A stretch of 64,000 nucleotides of DNA from Candidatus Nanoarchaeia archaeon (lineage in GTDB: Archaea; Nanobdellota; Nanobdellia; SCGC-AAA011-G17; JACPNG01): assembly GCA_028714095.1 (NCBI GenBank), contig JAQTMY010000002.1, positions 140,636 through 204,635 on the forward strand. The letters run 5' to 3'. The notes beneath the pieces are model-generated. The model made no database searches and was not told where the DNA came from. It worked only from the letters and a program-made list of their open reading frames with translations. The translations under genes were made by a program, and so were the position numbers. The number at the start of each line of letters is the position of its first letter. Position 1 is the stretch's first letter. Of this stretch, positions 36,261-45,806 are shown in pieces.

Positions 36261-37124
36261 ATGGACTATAACCTATCTAATCGTAAAATATTTGATACCC
36301 ACACAAAAATAGGAAAATTCGGAAGCTGGGTAATGAAAAACAACAGGATAGAACCCTTTTCCGGAAGAGAAATAACCAATACCAATGACATAAACAACCA
36401 TATGAAAAAATTCAGGATTGAAAAGGCAATAGTTGTTCCTCACTATACTCCTAATCAAAATCTTCCATTTGAGGTCTATAATCCTTTGGTATTGGATGCA
36501 TCCTCAAAACTGGAAAATGTCTATGGAGCATTATGGGTTTCTCCTCTACTGGAAAATTCAAAAAAAACAATAGAAGTATTGGATAGTCTGCCAATAAAAA
36601 AAATCGTTGCATTAAAGATGAGCCCTGATTCCTGGCCAGAGGGAAAATACACCCCAAATCCAGAAACATGGGATGAAGAGTTCAGGGATAATATAGAATT
36701 AATAATGAAAGCAGCCAAGAAACATGATTTGATGATTCATATGCATACAGGAACAGAAAATTCTAATATTATGGAGTATGTTAATTTTGTAAGTGAGTTT
36801 GGCAAAAAGATCAAGATACAGTTTAATCATATGGGAAGTTCTGCAGGCGGCCACTTTGCATTCACTCCAAGATTTATAGACTGGTTAAAAGATAAAAATA
36901 AAGTTTATTGCGATACTTCCTTTTGCAGGGGCTTTGGCCCAGCCTGGCTTGTAAAAGAGATGCAGGAAAATTATCCAAAAGGGTTAGATAATATATTTTT
37001 TGCTTCAGACTATCCCTGGACAATTTTTGAAAGTGAATTCTGGAAAGTTGAAGGTATTCCCTGCACTGACAAGATAAAGAATAAAATATTCTACGAAAAC
37101 GCAATTAAAGCCTATCTTAAATAA
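36261..37124 (+). CDS. Amidohydrolase-2-family metal-dependent hydrolase
   Basis: Central MIHMHTG, KIQFNHMG and C-terminal FFASDYPW; N-terminal IFDTHTKIG. Confidence 0.75.
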   Translation: MDYNLSNRKIFDTHTKIGKFGSWVMKNNRIEPFSGREITNTNDINNHMKKFRIEKAIVVPHYTPNQNLPFEVYNPLVLDASSKLENVYGALWVSPLLENSKKTIEVLDSLPIKKIVALKMSPDSWPEGKYTPNPETWDEEFRDNIELIMKAAKKHDLMIHMHTGTENSNIMEYVNFVSEFGKKIKIQFNHMGSSAGGHFAFTPRFIDWLKDKNKVYCDTSFCRGFGPAWLVKEMQENYPKGLDNIFFASDYPWTIFESEFWKVEGIPCTDKIKNKIFYENAIKAYLK

Positions 37125-37125
37125 A

Positions 37126-37761
37126 ATGTCCTATAAATTAATTTGTTTTGATATGGATGGGGTCATCTTTAAAGATATTAATTTCTGGGTAGAACTTCAT
37201 AAGAAATATGGCACAATAGAAAAAGGGCTTAAATTAAATAAAAAATATCTTCATACAGATTACAATAGACTTGTAAAAGAAGTTGTAATTAATTTATGGA
37301 AAGGAAAAAGCGCAAAGCCCTATCATGACTTGATTAATTCTTTGGAATATCTCCCAGGCGTAAAGGAAACAATGGAATATGTAAAAAAGAAAAATTACAT
37401 AACAGCGATAATAAGTGCATCAAGCATCGAAGCTGCAAGAAAAGTCCAGAAAGAGTTTGGGATAGATCATATTTATGCAAATGAGCTTGTAATAAAAAAC
37501 GGAAAAATAAGTGGAGAGTTCATCTGGCCGATAGGGGCAGGAAAAGAAAAAAAGGCAAAGATAATAAGAGATTTATGTTCTGATTTAAACATTCCTTTAA
37601 AAGAAGTAATCTACATAGGCGACAGCGATACAGATCTGGAAGCATTTAAGGAAGTGGGATTATCAATTGCATTCAATTCCAATTCTGAAGCTTTAAAAAA
37701 GGCCGCAACACATACGATAAATAGCAATAACATCTCTCATATAATAAAATATATTCCATAA
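37126..37761 (+). CDS. HAD-family phosphatase (SerB-like)
   Basis: ICFDMDGVIF; IISASSIEAARKVQ; YIGDSDTDLEAF. Confidence 0.88.
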   Translation: MSYKLICFDMDGVIFKDINFWVELHKKYGTIEKGLKLNKKYLHTDYNRLVKEVVINLWKGKSAKPYHDLINSLEYLPGVKETMEYVKKKNYITAIISASSIEAARKVQKEFGIDHIYANELVIKNGKISGEFIWPIGAGKEKKAKIIRDLCSDLNIPLKEVIYIGDSDTDLEAFKEVGLSIAFNSNSEALKKAATHTINSNNISHIIKYIP

Positions 37762-37807
37762 TAAATTATAGAAAAACTTTTATAGATTTAAACGATTAAA
37801 TTAAGTT

Positions 37808-38293
37808 ATGTACGATCCAAACAAGGCGCATTATATTGCAATAACAGGGATAATAATTAAGGATGGAAAATATCTTATTGCAAAAAGATCACCAGAAGAA
37901 AGAGTATTTCCAAATTTATGGACAGTTCCTGGTGGAAAACTGGAAGCAACGGATTACATAAACAGGCCAAAAGATACATCAGCTCATTGGTACAATATTT
38001 TTGAAGATGCACTTAAGCGTGAAGTTCTTGAAGAAATAGGATTGAAAATAAAAAATCTAAGATATCTTACAAGTTTATCATTCATAGGCCCAAATAATAT
38101 TCCAAATATTGTAGTTAGTTTGTTTGCAGACCATCATGAGGGGGAGGTTAAACTAAGCAAGGACCTTACAGATTACAGATGGGTTACATTAGAAGAAGCA
38201 AAAAACTATGAATTAATTGAGGGGATTTATGAAGAAATAGAGATGTTAGACAAGATCTTAAAAGGAGAGAAAATTGAATCCTGGAAAAAATAA
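37808..38293 (+). CDS. NUDIX hydrolase
   Basis: Nudix box region GGKLEA...ALKREVLEEIGLKI. Confidence 0.9.
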   Translation: MYDPNKAHYIAITGIIIKDGKYLIAKRSPEERVFPNLWTVPGGKLEATDYINRPKDTSAHWYNIFEDALKREVLEEIGLKIKNLRYLTSLSFIGPNNIPNIVVSLFADHHEGEVKLSKDLTDYRWVTLEEAKNYELIEGIYEEIEMLDKILKGEKIESWKK

Positions 38294-38711
38294 TTTTAGT
38301 TTAGCAGCCAAGGCATTCATAATTGATGATGATAAATTACTAATTCTTAAGAGAACCCCCAATAACATCCAGAGTCCATCTATTTGGGAGGTTCCTGGAG
38401 GGAGGATGAATAAAGATGAAACTCCTGAAGAAGGATTATTAAGGGAAGTAAAAGAAGAAACTAATTTAGAAATAGAAATTCTTGAACATATAAGCACAAG
38501 AAAATTCACAAGGTTTGACAAGCAAAGGATAAAGATGTTAGTATTCCTCTCAAAGCCTTTAAGCAAAGAAATTAAATTAAGTAAAGAACATACAGACTAT
38601 GAATGGATTAATCTAGAAAACGGCAAGGAAAAAATAACAAAGTTCTTTTACAAAGAAATAGATATTATAAACAAGACAAGAATCTCTAATTTAAATCTGC
38701 TAAAGCCATAA
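38274..38711 (+). CDS. NUDIX hydrolase (second tandem copy, TTG start)
   Basis: Nudix box GGRMNKDETPEEGLLREVKEETNLEI; overlaps the upstream gene by 20 nt. Confidence 0.88.
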   Translation: MNPGKNNFSLAAKAFIIDDDKLLILKRTPNNIQSPSIWEVPGGRMNKDETPEEGLLREVKEETNLEIEILEHISTRKFTRFDKQRIKMLVFLSKPLSKEIKLSKEHTDYEWINLENGKEKITKFFYKEIDIINKTRISNLNLLKP

Positions 38712-38715
38712 AAAC

Positions 38716-39003
38716 TTATTCTTGTTTTCCTGTTATTATTATGTTAGGCCCTTCCCTTGTTATGTCCAAGCTCTTAAGTCTGTTAATGATGACATCTGCG
38801 CCTGCCAAAAAGAAACCCACTTTTAATTCCTGTATGACAACTTTCTCCACATTCTCAAAGTCAAGAATTTTTTTTGGAACTTCGTTTGTCTTGTGCGCGT
38901 CATTAATGTTGAACAAAGCAATTCCGCAAGGTCTGCCTAAGTCATCTGTCTTAACCGGTCTTTTTTTACGGCTTATGATGATGCACTTGGCCTCATACTT
39001 CAT
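38716..39003 (-). CDS. Conserved hypothetical protein
   Basis: 95 aa directly downstream of eS6, short overlap. Confidence 0.55.
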   Translation of the reverse strand: MKYEAKCIIISRKKRPVKTDDLGRPCGIALFNINDAHKTNEVPKKILDFENVEKVVIQELKVGFFLAGADVIINRLKSLDITREGPNIIITGKQE

Positions 39004-39403
39004 TTTTATCAGCTTTTACTTCTTCTTTAGATTCTATTCCTAATACCTTCTCAACGCTTTCATGTCCGTATTTAGTTACTTTCAAATTAACCTGAGAAGT
39101 CTTTAATGAAAGCTGGTTTCCTACAACAGTCTTTCTTAATCTTAATCCTCTTCTATTAATAGTAACTCCTTTTCCTCTGCTAAGCAAAACTTTTTTTCTT
39201 CCTGCACCCTGTAGGTGTTTTATGTGGGGAAATCCAGAACTGTCAGAACCCCCGGTAATTTCAAACTCATAATCCTTGAATCCAATCTCTTCTCCCTTAA
39301 TGTTATCTCCAATCTTCTTTCCTTTGAATGCAACAGTCTCTAGTTCTTTCTTGTAGCTTTTCTTTGATTTTGGATCACTGATGTTTAGCTTAAAAATTGC
39401 CAT
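38993..39403 (-). CDS. rps6e: Ribosomal protein S6e/eS6
   Basis: FEITGGSDSSGFPHIKHLQGAGRKKVLLSRGKGVT...RRGLRLRKTVVGN. Confidence 0.93.
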   Translation of the reverse strand: MAIFKLNISDPKSKKSYKKELETVAFKGKKIGDNIKGEEIGFKDYEFEITGGSDSSGFPHIKHLQGAGRKKVLLSRGKGVTINRRGLRLRKTVVGNQLSLKTSQVNLKVTKYGHESVEKVLGIESKEEVKADKNEV

Positions 39404-39406
39404 TTA

Positions 39407-41125
39407 TTATACCCCCCATACAGGATTAGTCTTTCTTCTAATTTCTGCGATTTTTCTTAGAACTTCGACTTCTTCCCTATTTAAATACTTTTTCAATTGC
39501 TTTAGATGTACAAAATCAGGTTCAGGAATATCAGAATATAATGTGTCCCCTTCCTTTATCTGCCTTCCTATAGTGGCTCCAGGAACAGCGATGGCGACCT
39601 GCTTGCCCTTTTCAGCTTCCTGGACATTGACCTTTTCGTGCTGTATCTCCTTTATCCTTCCAACATCCTTCCCATTAATCATAAGAGGAATTCCTACCTT
39701 AATTTTTCCAGCAATAATCTCTACTCCAAATATTGCAGGGTTGCTCTGCCTGAAAACAAACTGTGGCAAAAAGTAAAGTTCTGCAGGCCTGACCAATTTC
39801 TCAAGTATCTTGCTTTCCTGATTTTTTAATTCTTCAGCTTTCCATTTTTCAAAATCTTCCAGTAGCCTGTAGATTACATTGTTGGTTATTACCTTTACCT
39901 TCTTGTCAGATTCATCTCTTACATTAAACCCGACAACAACCATATTTAATGGATCTTCTTCAGCCAGAGCTTCAGATGAATCTTTTTTGGAAATATTGCC
40001 GATAGAAGCATGCTTTATTTTCTGGCCTTTCTCTCTTAATAATCTTATTAATGCTTCCAGAGATCCAAGAGAATCTGCCTTTACAATAATTCCTTCTTTG
40101 TCAACATCTAGAGTAACTTCTTCAACTTCTTTTTGTATTTCTCTTTTTGCTTCCTCTAAATCTACATCAACAACTTTTAATGGCATACCCGCCAAAACCT
40201 TATCTAATCCAGGAGCTCCAACTTTTACTCCGACAGCAGCATGAGCCTCCTTGATAGGAATCAATTTTGATTTTTCTTTCTGGAATAATGCCCTAACTTT
40301 AGTAACGATAGGTTCATCCAAACTTCCTATGACAATCTGGTCATTGACCTTTAATGTTCCGTCGTATAATATCAAGTCTAAGGTAGTCCCAATCCCTTTT
40401 TCTTCTGTAACCTCTAATATGGTTCCATGTCCAGGTCCCTTGACTTCAATCCTTAACTGTTCCTCTAAATATTTTTGAGCCAGTCCAGTTAATATCATTA
40501 AAATTTCTGGAATACCCTCTCCTGTTTTTGCAGAGCAGGGAATCAATGCAATTTGTTTTGTATAATCACTAATTCTATCGAATCTTTCAGTTTTTATGTT
40601 TAATTCATACAGCTCTCCTAGTATAGTATACATTCTTTCATCAAATTTCTGCATTACTTTTTCATTTTGTAATTTTAATGATTCAATTAAGTTCTTGTCT
40701 TTATTAGTTTGCCATCCAGGAAATAAATCAATCTTGTTTAGTGCAACAACAAAAGGAGTTTTGTACTCTTTTAAGATTTCAATTGCTTCTTTAGTCTGAG
40801 GTTTAATCCCTTCATTAATATCTACAACCAAAACCGCCAAATCAGCTAAGTTTCCTCCTCTTTTTCTTAGATTTGTAAAAGCAGCATGTCCAGGAGTATC
40901 CAGGAATAACAGTCCAGATAAGTTAATATTAAATCCAAGTTTATCCAATAGTTTCCCTGTAATTTTCTTTACTACAGATAAATCTAACTTACTGCAAGAA
41001 ATACATTGAGTGATTCCCCCAGCCTCCCCTTTAACAACAGCAGTCCCTCTAATCTTATCCAGTATACTGGATTTACCATGGTCTACATGACCTACAAAAG
41101 CTATGATAGGGGATCTTATTTTCAT
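39407..41125 (-). CDS. infB: Translation initiation factor aIF5B/IF-2
   Basis: FVGHVDHGKSSILDKIRGTAV; DTPGHAAFTNLRKRGGNLADLAVLVVD; NKID. Confidence 0.96.
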   Translation of the reverse strand: MKIRSPIIAFVGHVDHGKSSILDKIRGTAVVKGEAGGITQCISCSKLDLSVVKKITGKLLDKLGFNINLSGLLFLDTPGHAAFTNLRKRGGNLADLAVLVVDINEGIKPQTKEAIEILKEYKTPFVVALNKIDLFPGWQTNKDKNLIESLKLQNEKVMQKFDERMYTILGELYELNIKTERFDRISDYTKQIALIPCSAKTGEGIPEILMILTGLAQKYLEEQLRIEVKGPGHGTILEVTEEKGIGTTLDLILYDGTLKVNDQIVIGSLDEPIVTKVRALFQKEKSKLIPIKEAHAAVGVKVGAPGLDKVLAGMPLKVVDVDLEEAKREIQKEVEEVTLDVDKEGIIVKADSLGSLEALIRLLREKGQKIKHASIGNISKKDSSEALAEEDPLNMVVVGFNVRDESDKKVKVITNNVIYRLLEDFEKWKAEELKNQESKILEKLVRPAELYFLPQFVFRQSNPAIFGVEIIAGKIKVGIPLMINGKDVGRIKEIQHEKVNVQEAEKGKQVAIAVPGATIGRQIKEGDTLYSDIPEPDFVHLKQLKKYLNREEVEVLRKIAEIRRKTNPVWGV

Positions 41126-41210
41126 AGGTCTAAGCAGAAGAACTGGATTTTTAAAGGTTTTGAAAAGGTTTATAAACTAACAGAGAATTGTTTCTTATTT
41201 GATTTTAGTC

Positions 41211-41268
41211 CTGAAAGGCATTTCAGCATAAGAGGTGTCTCTTAGTTAAAACTTGTTTTTTAGTTTTA
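41211..41268 (+). ncRNA. Cluster of three tandem hairpins; putative structured leader or small RNA
   Basis: CTGAAA-ggca-TTTCAG, TAAGAG-gtgt-CTCTTA, TAAAACT-8 nt-AGTTTTA in direct succession, downstream of TATA-like ggtttataaac (about 41167-41177). Confidence 0.35.
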
Positions 41269-41326
41269 GTTTGCCTGGAAGGACTGCAGAAATTAAAACA
41301 TTAACCAATTTTAAAGGAGTTCTCAA

Positions 41327-41689
41327 ATGAAAAAGGTAAATACCAATAAAAAAGGAATAAAAGAATGCAAGGTTGTAGAAGAGGGCCATCTTATTTCCTT
41401 TGTATTCGCTTGCGATATTATTGACGATAAGAACATACAAAGGAGGGTAGAAAAAAGAGGGGTAGCATTTAGAGAAACAGGGGAAAAAAGATTTAGGATC
41501 AAACACTACCTTTCATATCCTGAATCCGAATGGCAATCATGTTTATGCGAGTGCACAAAAAACATTACCACCAAAAAGGAAGTTTTAGCTGAAATAAAAA
41601 GGATAGGGAAAAACTTCCTTAAAGATCCGATTACAGAATTCGAAGCCTACTTTGCTATCAGCCATAGCATTCCGATTATTAATTTTTAA
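41327..41689 (+). CDS. Hypothetical protein
   Basis: 120 aa with SD aaaggagttctcaaATG and downstream terminator. Confidence 0.65.
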   Translation: MKKVNTNKKGIKECKVVEEGHLISFVFACDIIDDKNIQRRVEKRGVAFRETGEKRFRIKHYLSYPESEWQSCLCECTKNITTKKEVLAEIKRIGKNFLKDPITEFEAYFAISHSIPIINF

Positions 41690-41718
41690 AGTTTTACTGA
41701 ATAGTTTAACAATCAAAC

Positions 41719-41741
41719 GCGGTCACCCGGCCGCTTTTTTT
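41719..41741 (+). terminator. Intrinsic terminator
   Basis: GCGGTC-ACCC-GGCCGC-TTTTTTT: 6-bp GC-rich stem, 4-nt loop, T7 tract. Confidence 0.88.
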
Positions 41742-41767
41742 ATAAAATTAAAGTATATATAAGTATC

Positions 41768-42922
41768 TCAGAAGAACTTACCCAAACTACTTTGACTGTA
41801 TCCATTAATCTTTACAAAAGGCATAGCCCGTTTAATAATAACTCCTTGTTTTACTAAATCTTTTTTATAGATTATTTTCTCTTTCTCCCTGTTAACAAGA
41901 ATATTATCCACAGTCTTTAATCCTATTCCAGGAACTCTTAATAATTCCTCTCTTGAAGCTTCATTGATATCAATAGGCTTATCAAAATAATTTTTTGCTA
42001 TTAAAATCTTAGGATCATCCTTAGGAAGCATTTCGTTAACTAAAATTTCCTTGAACTCATTAAACTTAAAATCATACTTTCTCATAAGAAAATCAACATT
42101 ATACAACCTGTTCTGTCTTACCAAAGACCCGGGTTCTTTATTCTCAAGAGGAGTATCTTTAATGGGTTTAAATGCAGAAAAATAAATTCTTCTCTGTTTT
42201 AATTTCTCATTCTGAAACTTTACAGTCTTTAAAATTTCAAAATCAGTTTCATCTGCAGCACCAATAACCATCTGTGTTGTCTGGTTAATATTTAGTTTTT
42301 TAAGATAAAACTGTCTTTTAACTAAATCTGAATTATAATCCTTGTTAGAGCTTATCTCATTTAATCTTGAAGCAGAAGTAGACTCAATATTGACGCTCAT
42401 CCTGTCAGACAATTCAGAAGCCTGTTTTATTAAATCAAAATTAACTCCAGGCAAAACCTTGAAATGAACATAACCTCTGTAATTATATTTATTTCTTATT
42501 AATTTAACAGCTTCAATCATCTTTTCAGTTACTAAATCAGGATCGTTCGAAACAGAAGAACTCAGGAATAAACCCTCAACCTTTCTCTGATATGCCAGAT
42601 TCATGAATGTCTTGGCAAGCTCTTCTGGAGTAAAACTTGCCTTTTTTGTCTTGGCATTTTTGGATAGGTGACAATATTTGCAGTCAAAGATACAATGGTT
42701 TGTGTAAAGTGTTTTATACAGAGGACAAACCCCTTTAGGAGTTGAAGAATCATAAATCATCCCAAGATTAAACTTTGAAGATCCACCACATACATCATAT
42801 TTATTTTCCAATAATTCCTCTTTTTCCAGCATAAGATTTTTATCTAAAAATAGTTTAAAAACTCTATCTGTGTTTGTCAGGGATATAACAACTGGAGAAT
42901 ATACTTCTCTCAAGAAAGCCAA
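41768..42922 (-). CDS. Putative DNA modification/repair radical SAM protein with C-terminal helix-hairpin-helix
   Basis: CIFDCKYCHLS (CxxxCxxC); LLRVPGIGLKTVDNILVNREK HhH; resembles the TIGR03916-type family. Confidence 0.85.
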   Translation of the reverse strand: MAFLREVYSPVVISLTNTDRVFKLFLDKNLMLEKEELLENKYDVCGGSSKFNLGMIYDSSTPKGVCPLYKTLYTNHCIFDCKYCHLSKNAKTKKASFTPEELAKTFMNLAYQRKVEGLFLSSSVSNDPDLVTEKMIEAVKLIRNKYNYRGYVHFKVLPGVNFDLIKQASELSDRMSVNIESTSASRLNEISSNKDYNSDLVKRQFYLKKLNINQTTQMVIGAADETDFEILKTVKFQNEKLKQRRIYFSAFKPIKDTPLENKEPGSLVRQNRLYNVDFLMRKYDFKFNEFKEILVNEMLPKDDPKILIAKNYFDKPIDINEASREELLRVPGIGLKTVDNILVNREKEKIIYKKDLVKQGVIIKRAMPFVKINGYSQSSLGKFF

Positions 42923-42981
42923 AACATTTAAATAATATCTTCTCAGAATAATATATATCCTATATTATAGGAGGGGGAATA

Positions 42982-43623
42982 ATGGTTAACTATAACGAAT
43001 CAATTAAAAGGCCTTTTACAGACCTTAAGAATTTTCTGATTGGTGTTGTTCTAAGCATAATCCCAATAATAAATATTTTTGTAATGGGATATGAGCTAGA
43101 ATGTGCCAAATCAATGTTAAAAAAAGGTAAGAAAGACTACAAGTTACCTGAATGGAAAGACTGGGGAAACTTGTTTGTTAGAGGATTGCTTAGTATAATC
43201 ATAAGCATAATCTGGGCAATACCTTTGTTCATTGCTCTAATCGTCGTAATAGGGAATATGCTGTTTCCATTCATGAAATCCTTAATGACAGGTATAATTG
43301 ATCCAACAATAGTCCTCCCAACCTTAGGAATTGGAATCCTAGTAATATCAATAATTGCATTATTAACCGCATACATTGCACCAATGGCCATAGTAAATTA
43401 TGCAACAGACTACAAGTTTGGGTCAGGATTTGAGTTTAATAAAATATTCAAAAAGGCATTTACAGGAAAATACCTTATTGTATGGATTCTTGCCTTATTG
43501 CTTGCATTTGTGATAACTCTGATTTTAAGCATAATTCCTTTGATAGGGAGTGCAATCTCAAGCTTCATAGCAGGGGTAATAACATATACTTTGTTTGGAG
43601 AGGTCTTTTCAGAGATTGATTAA
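42982..43623 (+). CDS. DUF4013-like multi-pass membrane protein
   Basis: FLIGVVLSIIPIINIFVMGYELECAKSML...LPEWKDWGNLFVRGL. Confidence 0.75.
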   Translation: MVNYNESIKRPFTDLKNFLIGVVLSIIPIINIFVMGYELECAKSMLKKGKKDYKLPEWKDWGNLFVRGLLSIIISIIWAIPLFIALIVVIGNMLFPFMKSLMTGIIDPTIVLPTLGIGILVISIIALLTAYIAPMAIVNYATDYKFGSGFEFNKIFKKAFTGKYLIVWILALLLAFVITLILSIIPLIGSAISSFIAGVITYTLFGEVFSEID

Positions 43624-43710
43624 CCTCTTTTTTTATTTCTATTTTTAAAAATACTATTTTAAGATAAAAAATACTTAAATACTCACCAGTAATTCTTATC
43701 TTAGAAAAAA

Positions 43711-44811
43711 GTGGTTGATATGGATTTTAGTGAATTCGCAAGTTTTCAAAATTACGCTAGCTTAGTGCTATTTATCCTTGTTATCTTTTATTTTGTTAAA
43801 TCCAGTGAAAAATCAAGAATACGGTCTAAAAACCTTATAACTTTCCTGTTTATCTTCTCATTGATATTTTGCCTTAGGTTCTTCTGGATTGATGAAATAG
43901 CCCTAATGATACAATTTTTGATTATGCTTGTATTAACAATAATATTACTTATTATTTCAATCTCCCATTACAAAAAGTTCAGGACAGAGAGATTTAAGGT
44001 TCTTGAGAAAGTTGTGGATAAGAGATTTGAAAATCCATTAAAAGAGGAGATTAACAGGGAGATATTTGCCCCAAAATTTAAGGAGATTGACAAAAAAGAA
44101 AAAGAACTGCAGAAAAGGGAAAATTATCTTGCTGATCTTGAAGGAGCATTAGATGACAGGGAAGAGATGCTAAAACAGACAAACGAGGAATTAAAATTAA
44201 GAAGCAAGGAGATAAAGAAAAAAGAAACAATCCTTGATAATAAGCAGTTTGAACTTGAAAATCTAAAAGACCTTCTTAACGGAAAGATGAAGGAGATAGA
44301 TAATCATAAGAGTGATCTTGAAAAAAGAGAGAAAAAGCTAAAGGAAAAGCAAAAAGAACTTGTTAACAAAGAAAATGATTTATTAGACCAGAAAGAAGGA
44401 TTAAGCATAACTGAAAAAAGAATAAATGCCCTGAGAGAAAAGATGGAAAATGAAAAGAAAGACATCACCAATCTAAAATCTGAATTCCAGAAAGAATATT
44501 CTGAATTTAACAAAAGAGAACAGAAAATAAGAGAAAATGAGATCAAGGTAGAAAAAGAGCTCGACAAGATAGAAAGAGAAAAACTAAGGTTAGAAGAGGA
44601 AAAAATAGATCTGAAAAACCTAAAGGAAAAATACAAAGACAAGATGAACAAACTTGATGATGAAATTGATGAATTCGAAGGTGAGAAATTAAAATTTAAG
44701 AAAGAAAGGAAAGAATACGATGGAGAATATAAAAAACTATTAAAAGACGAGGCAAAATTAGAAAAAGAAAAAGGGGATTTGTCAATAAAGAAGGGAGGTA
44801 AGAATGATTGA
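43711..44811 (+). CDS. Membrane-anchored long coiled-coil protein
   Basis: Two to three N-terminal TM segments then about 250 aa of Lys/Glu-rich heptad-like sequence. Confidence 0.75.
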   Translation: MVDMDFSEFASFQNYASLVLFILVIFYFVKSSEKSRIRSKNLITFLFIFSLIFCLRFFWIDEIALMIQFLIMLVLTIILLIISISHYKKFRTERFKVLEKVVDKRFENPLKEEINREIFAPKFKEIDKKEKELQKRENYLADLEGALDDREEMLKQTNEELKLRSKEIKKKETILDNKQFELENLKDLLNGKMKEIDNHKSDLEKREKKLKEKQKELVNKENDLLDQKEGLSITEKRINALREKMENEKKDITNLKSEFQKEYSEFNKREQKIRENEIKVEKELDKIEREKLRLEEEKIDLKNLKEKYKDKMNKLDDEIDEFEGEKLKFKKERKEYDGEYKKLLKDEAKLEKEKGDLSIKKGGKND

Positions 44812-45106
44812 CCTGGTTTCTCTTATAGCCATATTCCTTGCATTGATAATACTTGTAATCATCCTTAATTTATTGATAAGAATAAGGAAGTTTGAGGATG
44901 AAAAAGAGTTTTATAACCTTGTTATGTTTGGTGTTTTGCTTATAGGCATAACATTCCTTGTGGATTTGTTTTCCGCGTTTAATTTAGTATTCAATAACTT
45001 TGGATTTATAGATTTTACACTGATAACAAACATCGTCAAGGTATTTTTAGTCCCTTTAATTGCCCTAACTTTCCTTGCATCAGTCTTTATTATTAAAGAA
45101 AGATAA
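44804..45106 (+). CDS. Small multi-pass membrane protein
   Basis: 100 aa, about three hydrophobic segments; overlaps the coiled-coil gene by 8 nt. Confidence 0.65.
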   Translation: MIDLVSLIAIFLALIILVIILNLLIRIRKFEDEKEFYNLVMFGVLLIGITFLVDLFSAFNLVFNNFGFIDFTLITNIVKVFLVPLIALTFLASVFIIKER

Positions 45107-45139
45107 AATTTATATACTATATCTTATTAATTCTTAGTT

Positions 45140-45307
45140 ATGGAAACAGTATTTGAAATAATATTCTTTCTTGGATTATTTATAATGATGTTTGGTTTTT
45201 TCTACTTTGAGGTATTTAACTGGGTAGCATTTGCTGGTTTGATGATAATGTTAGTCTCAATGTTCAGGGAATTAATACATCTGGAAAGAACAAAAAGGGA
45301 AATGTAA
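45140..45307 (+). CDS. Small membrane protein (55 aa)
   Basis: Manually read METVFEIIFFLGLFIMMFGFFYFEVFNWVAFAGLMIMLVSMFRELIHLERTKREM*; below the ORF-track size cutoff. Confidence 0.6.
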   Translation: METVFEIIFFLGLFIMMFGFFYFEVFNWVAFAGLMIMLVSMFRELIHLERTKREM

Positions 45308-45769
45308 TTATTTTTTCATTGCAAATATCCATCTTCTTTCTTTATCCTGGTATCTTGGGTCTGTTTTCCATATTTTCTCAAAGTAACTTATTGAATACTT
45401 ATCTTCAGGACCGCAGTTTGGGTCAGGATCCCAGAAATAAATATACTTTGAATCAATCTTCTTGACAACAGAATAATGATCAACATTGCCTGCTTCATAG
45501 AAATAACATATAATAACTAAATATCCCTCATTTAACAGATGTTTTATATCTTTTATAGTAGCTTTTCTCTCTACGATGTAATCCAGCTTATACCTCTCAG
45601 CCAGTTCTGGAAAATATTTTGGCCAGGTCCCTCTTACCTTGTTTGTTTCTAAAAGTTTGGCAATCTGTCTTTCACTTTTCTTGATTCCAAGATATTCCAA
45701 AATCATTCTCATAGAAGCAGCACCGCAAGTATATCCTGTCTCTTGCTTATGGTAAGGAAACCTCTTCAT
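45308..45769 (-). CDS. Peptidase C39-like protein
   Basis: QETGYTCGAASMRMILEYLGI; DHYSVVKKIDSKYIYFWDPD. Confidence 0.8.
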   Translation of the reverse strand: MKRFPYHKQETGYTCGAASMRMILEYLGIKKSERQIAKLLETNKVRGTWPKYFPELAERYKLDYIVERKATIKDIKHLLNEGYLVIICYFYEAGNVDHYSVVKKIDSKYIYFWDPDPNCGPEDKYSISYFEKIWKTDPRYQDKERRWIFAMKK

Positions 45770-45806
45770 AATATAAAATCCAATTCAATTTATTTAAATT
45801 TTTCTA

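Noticed and set aside
44304-44651. 115-aa Ser/Phe-rich minus-strand ORF
   Set aside because: Antisense to the Lys/Glu-rich coiled-coil gene; expected compositional mirror
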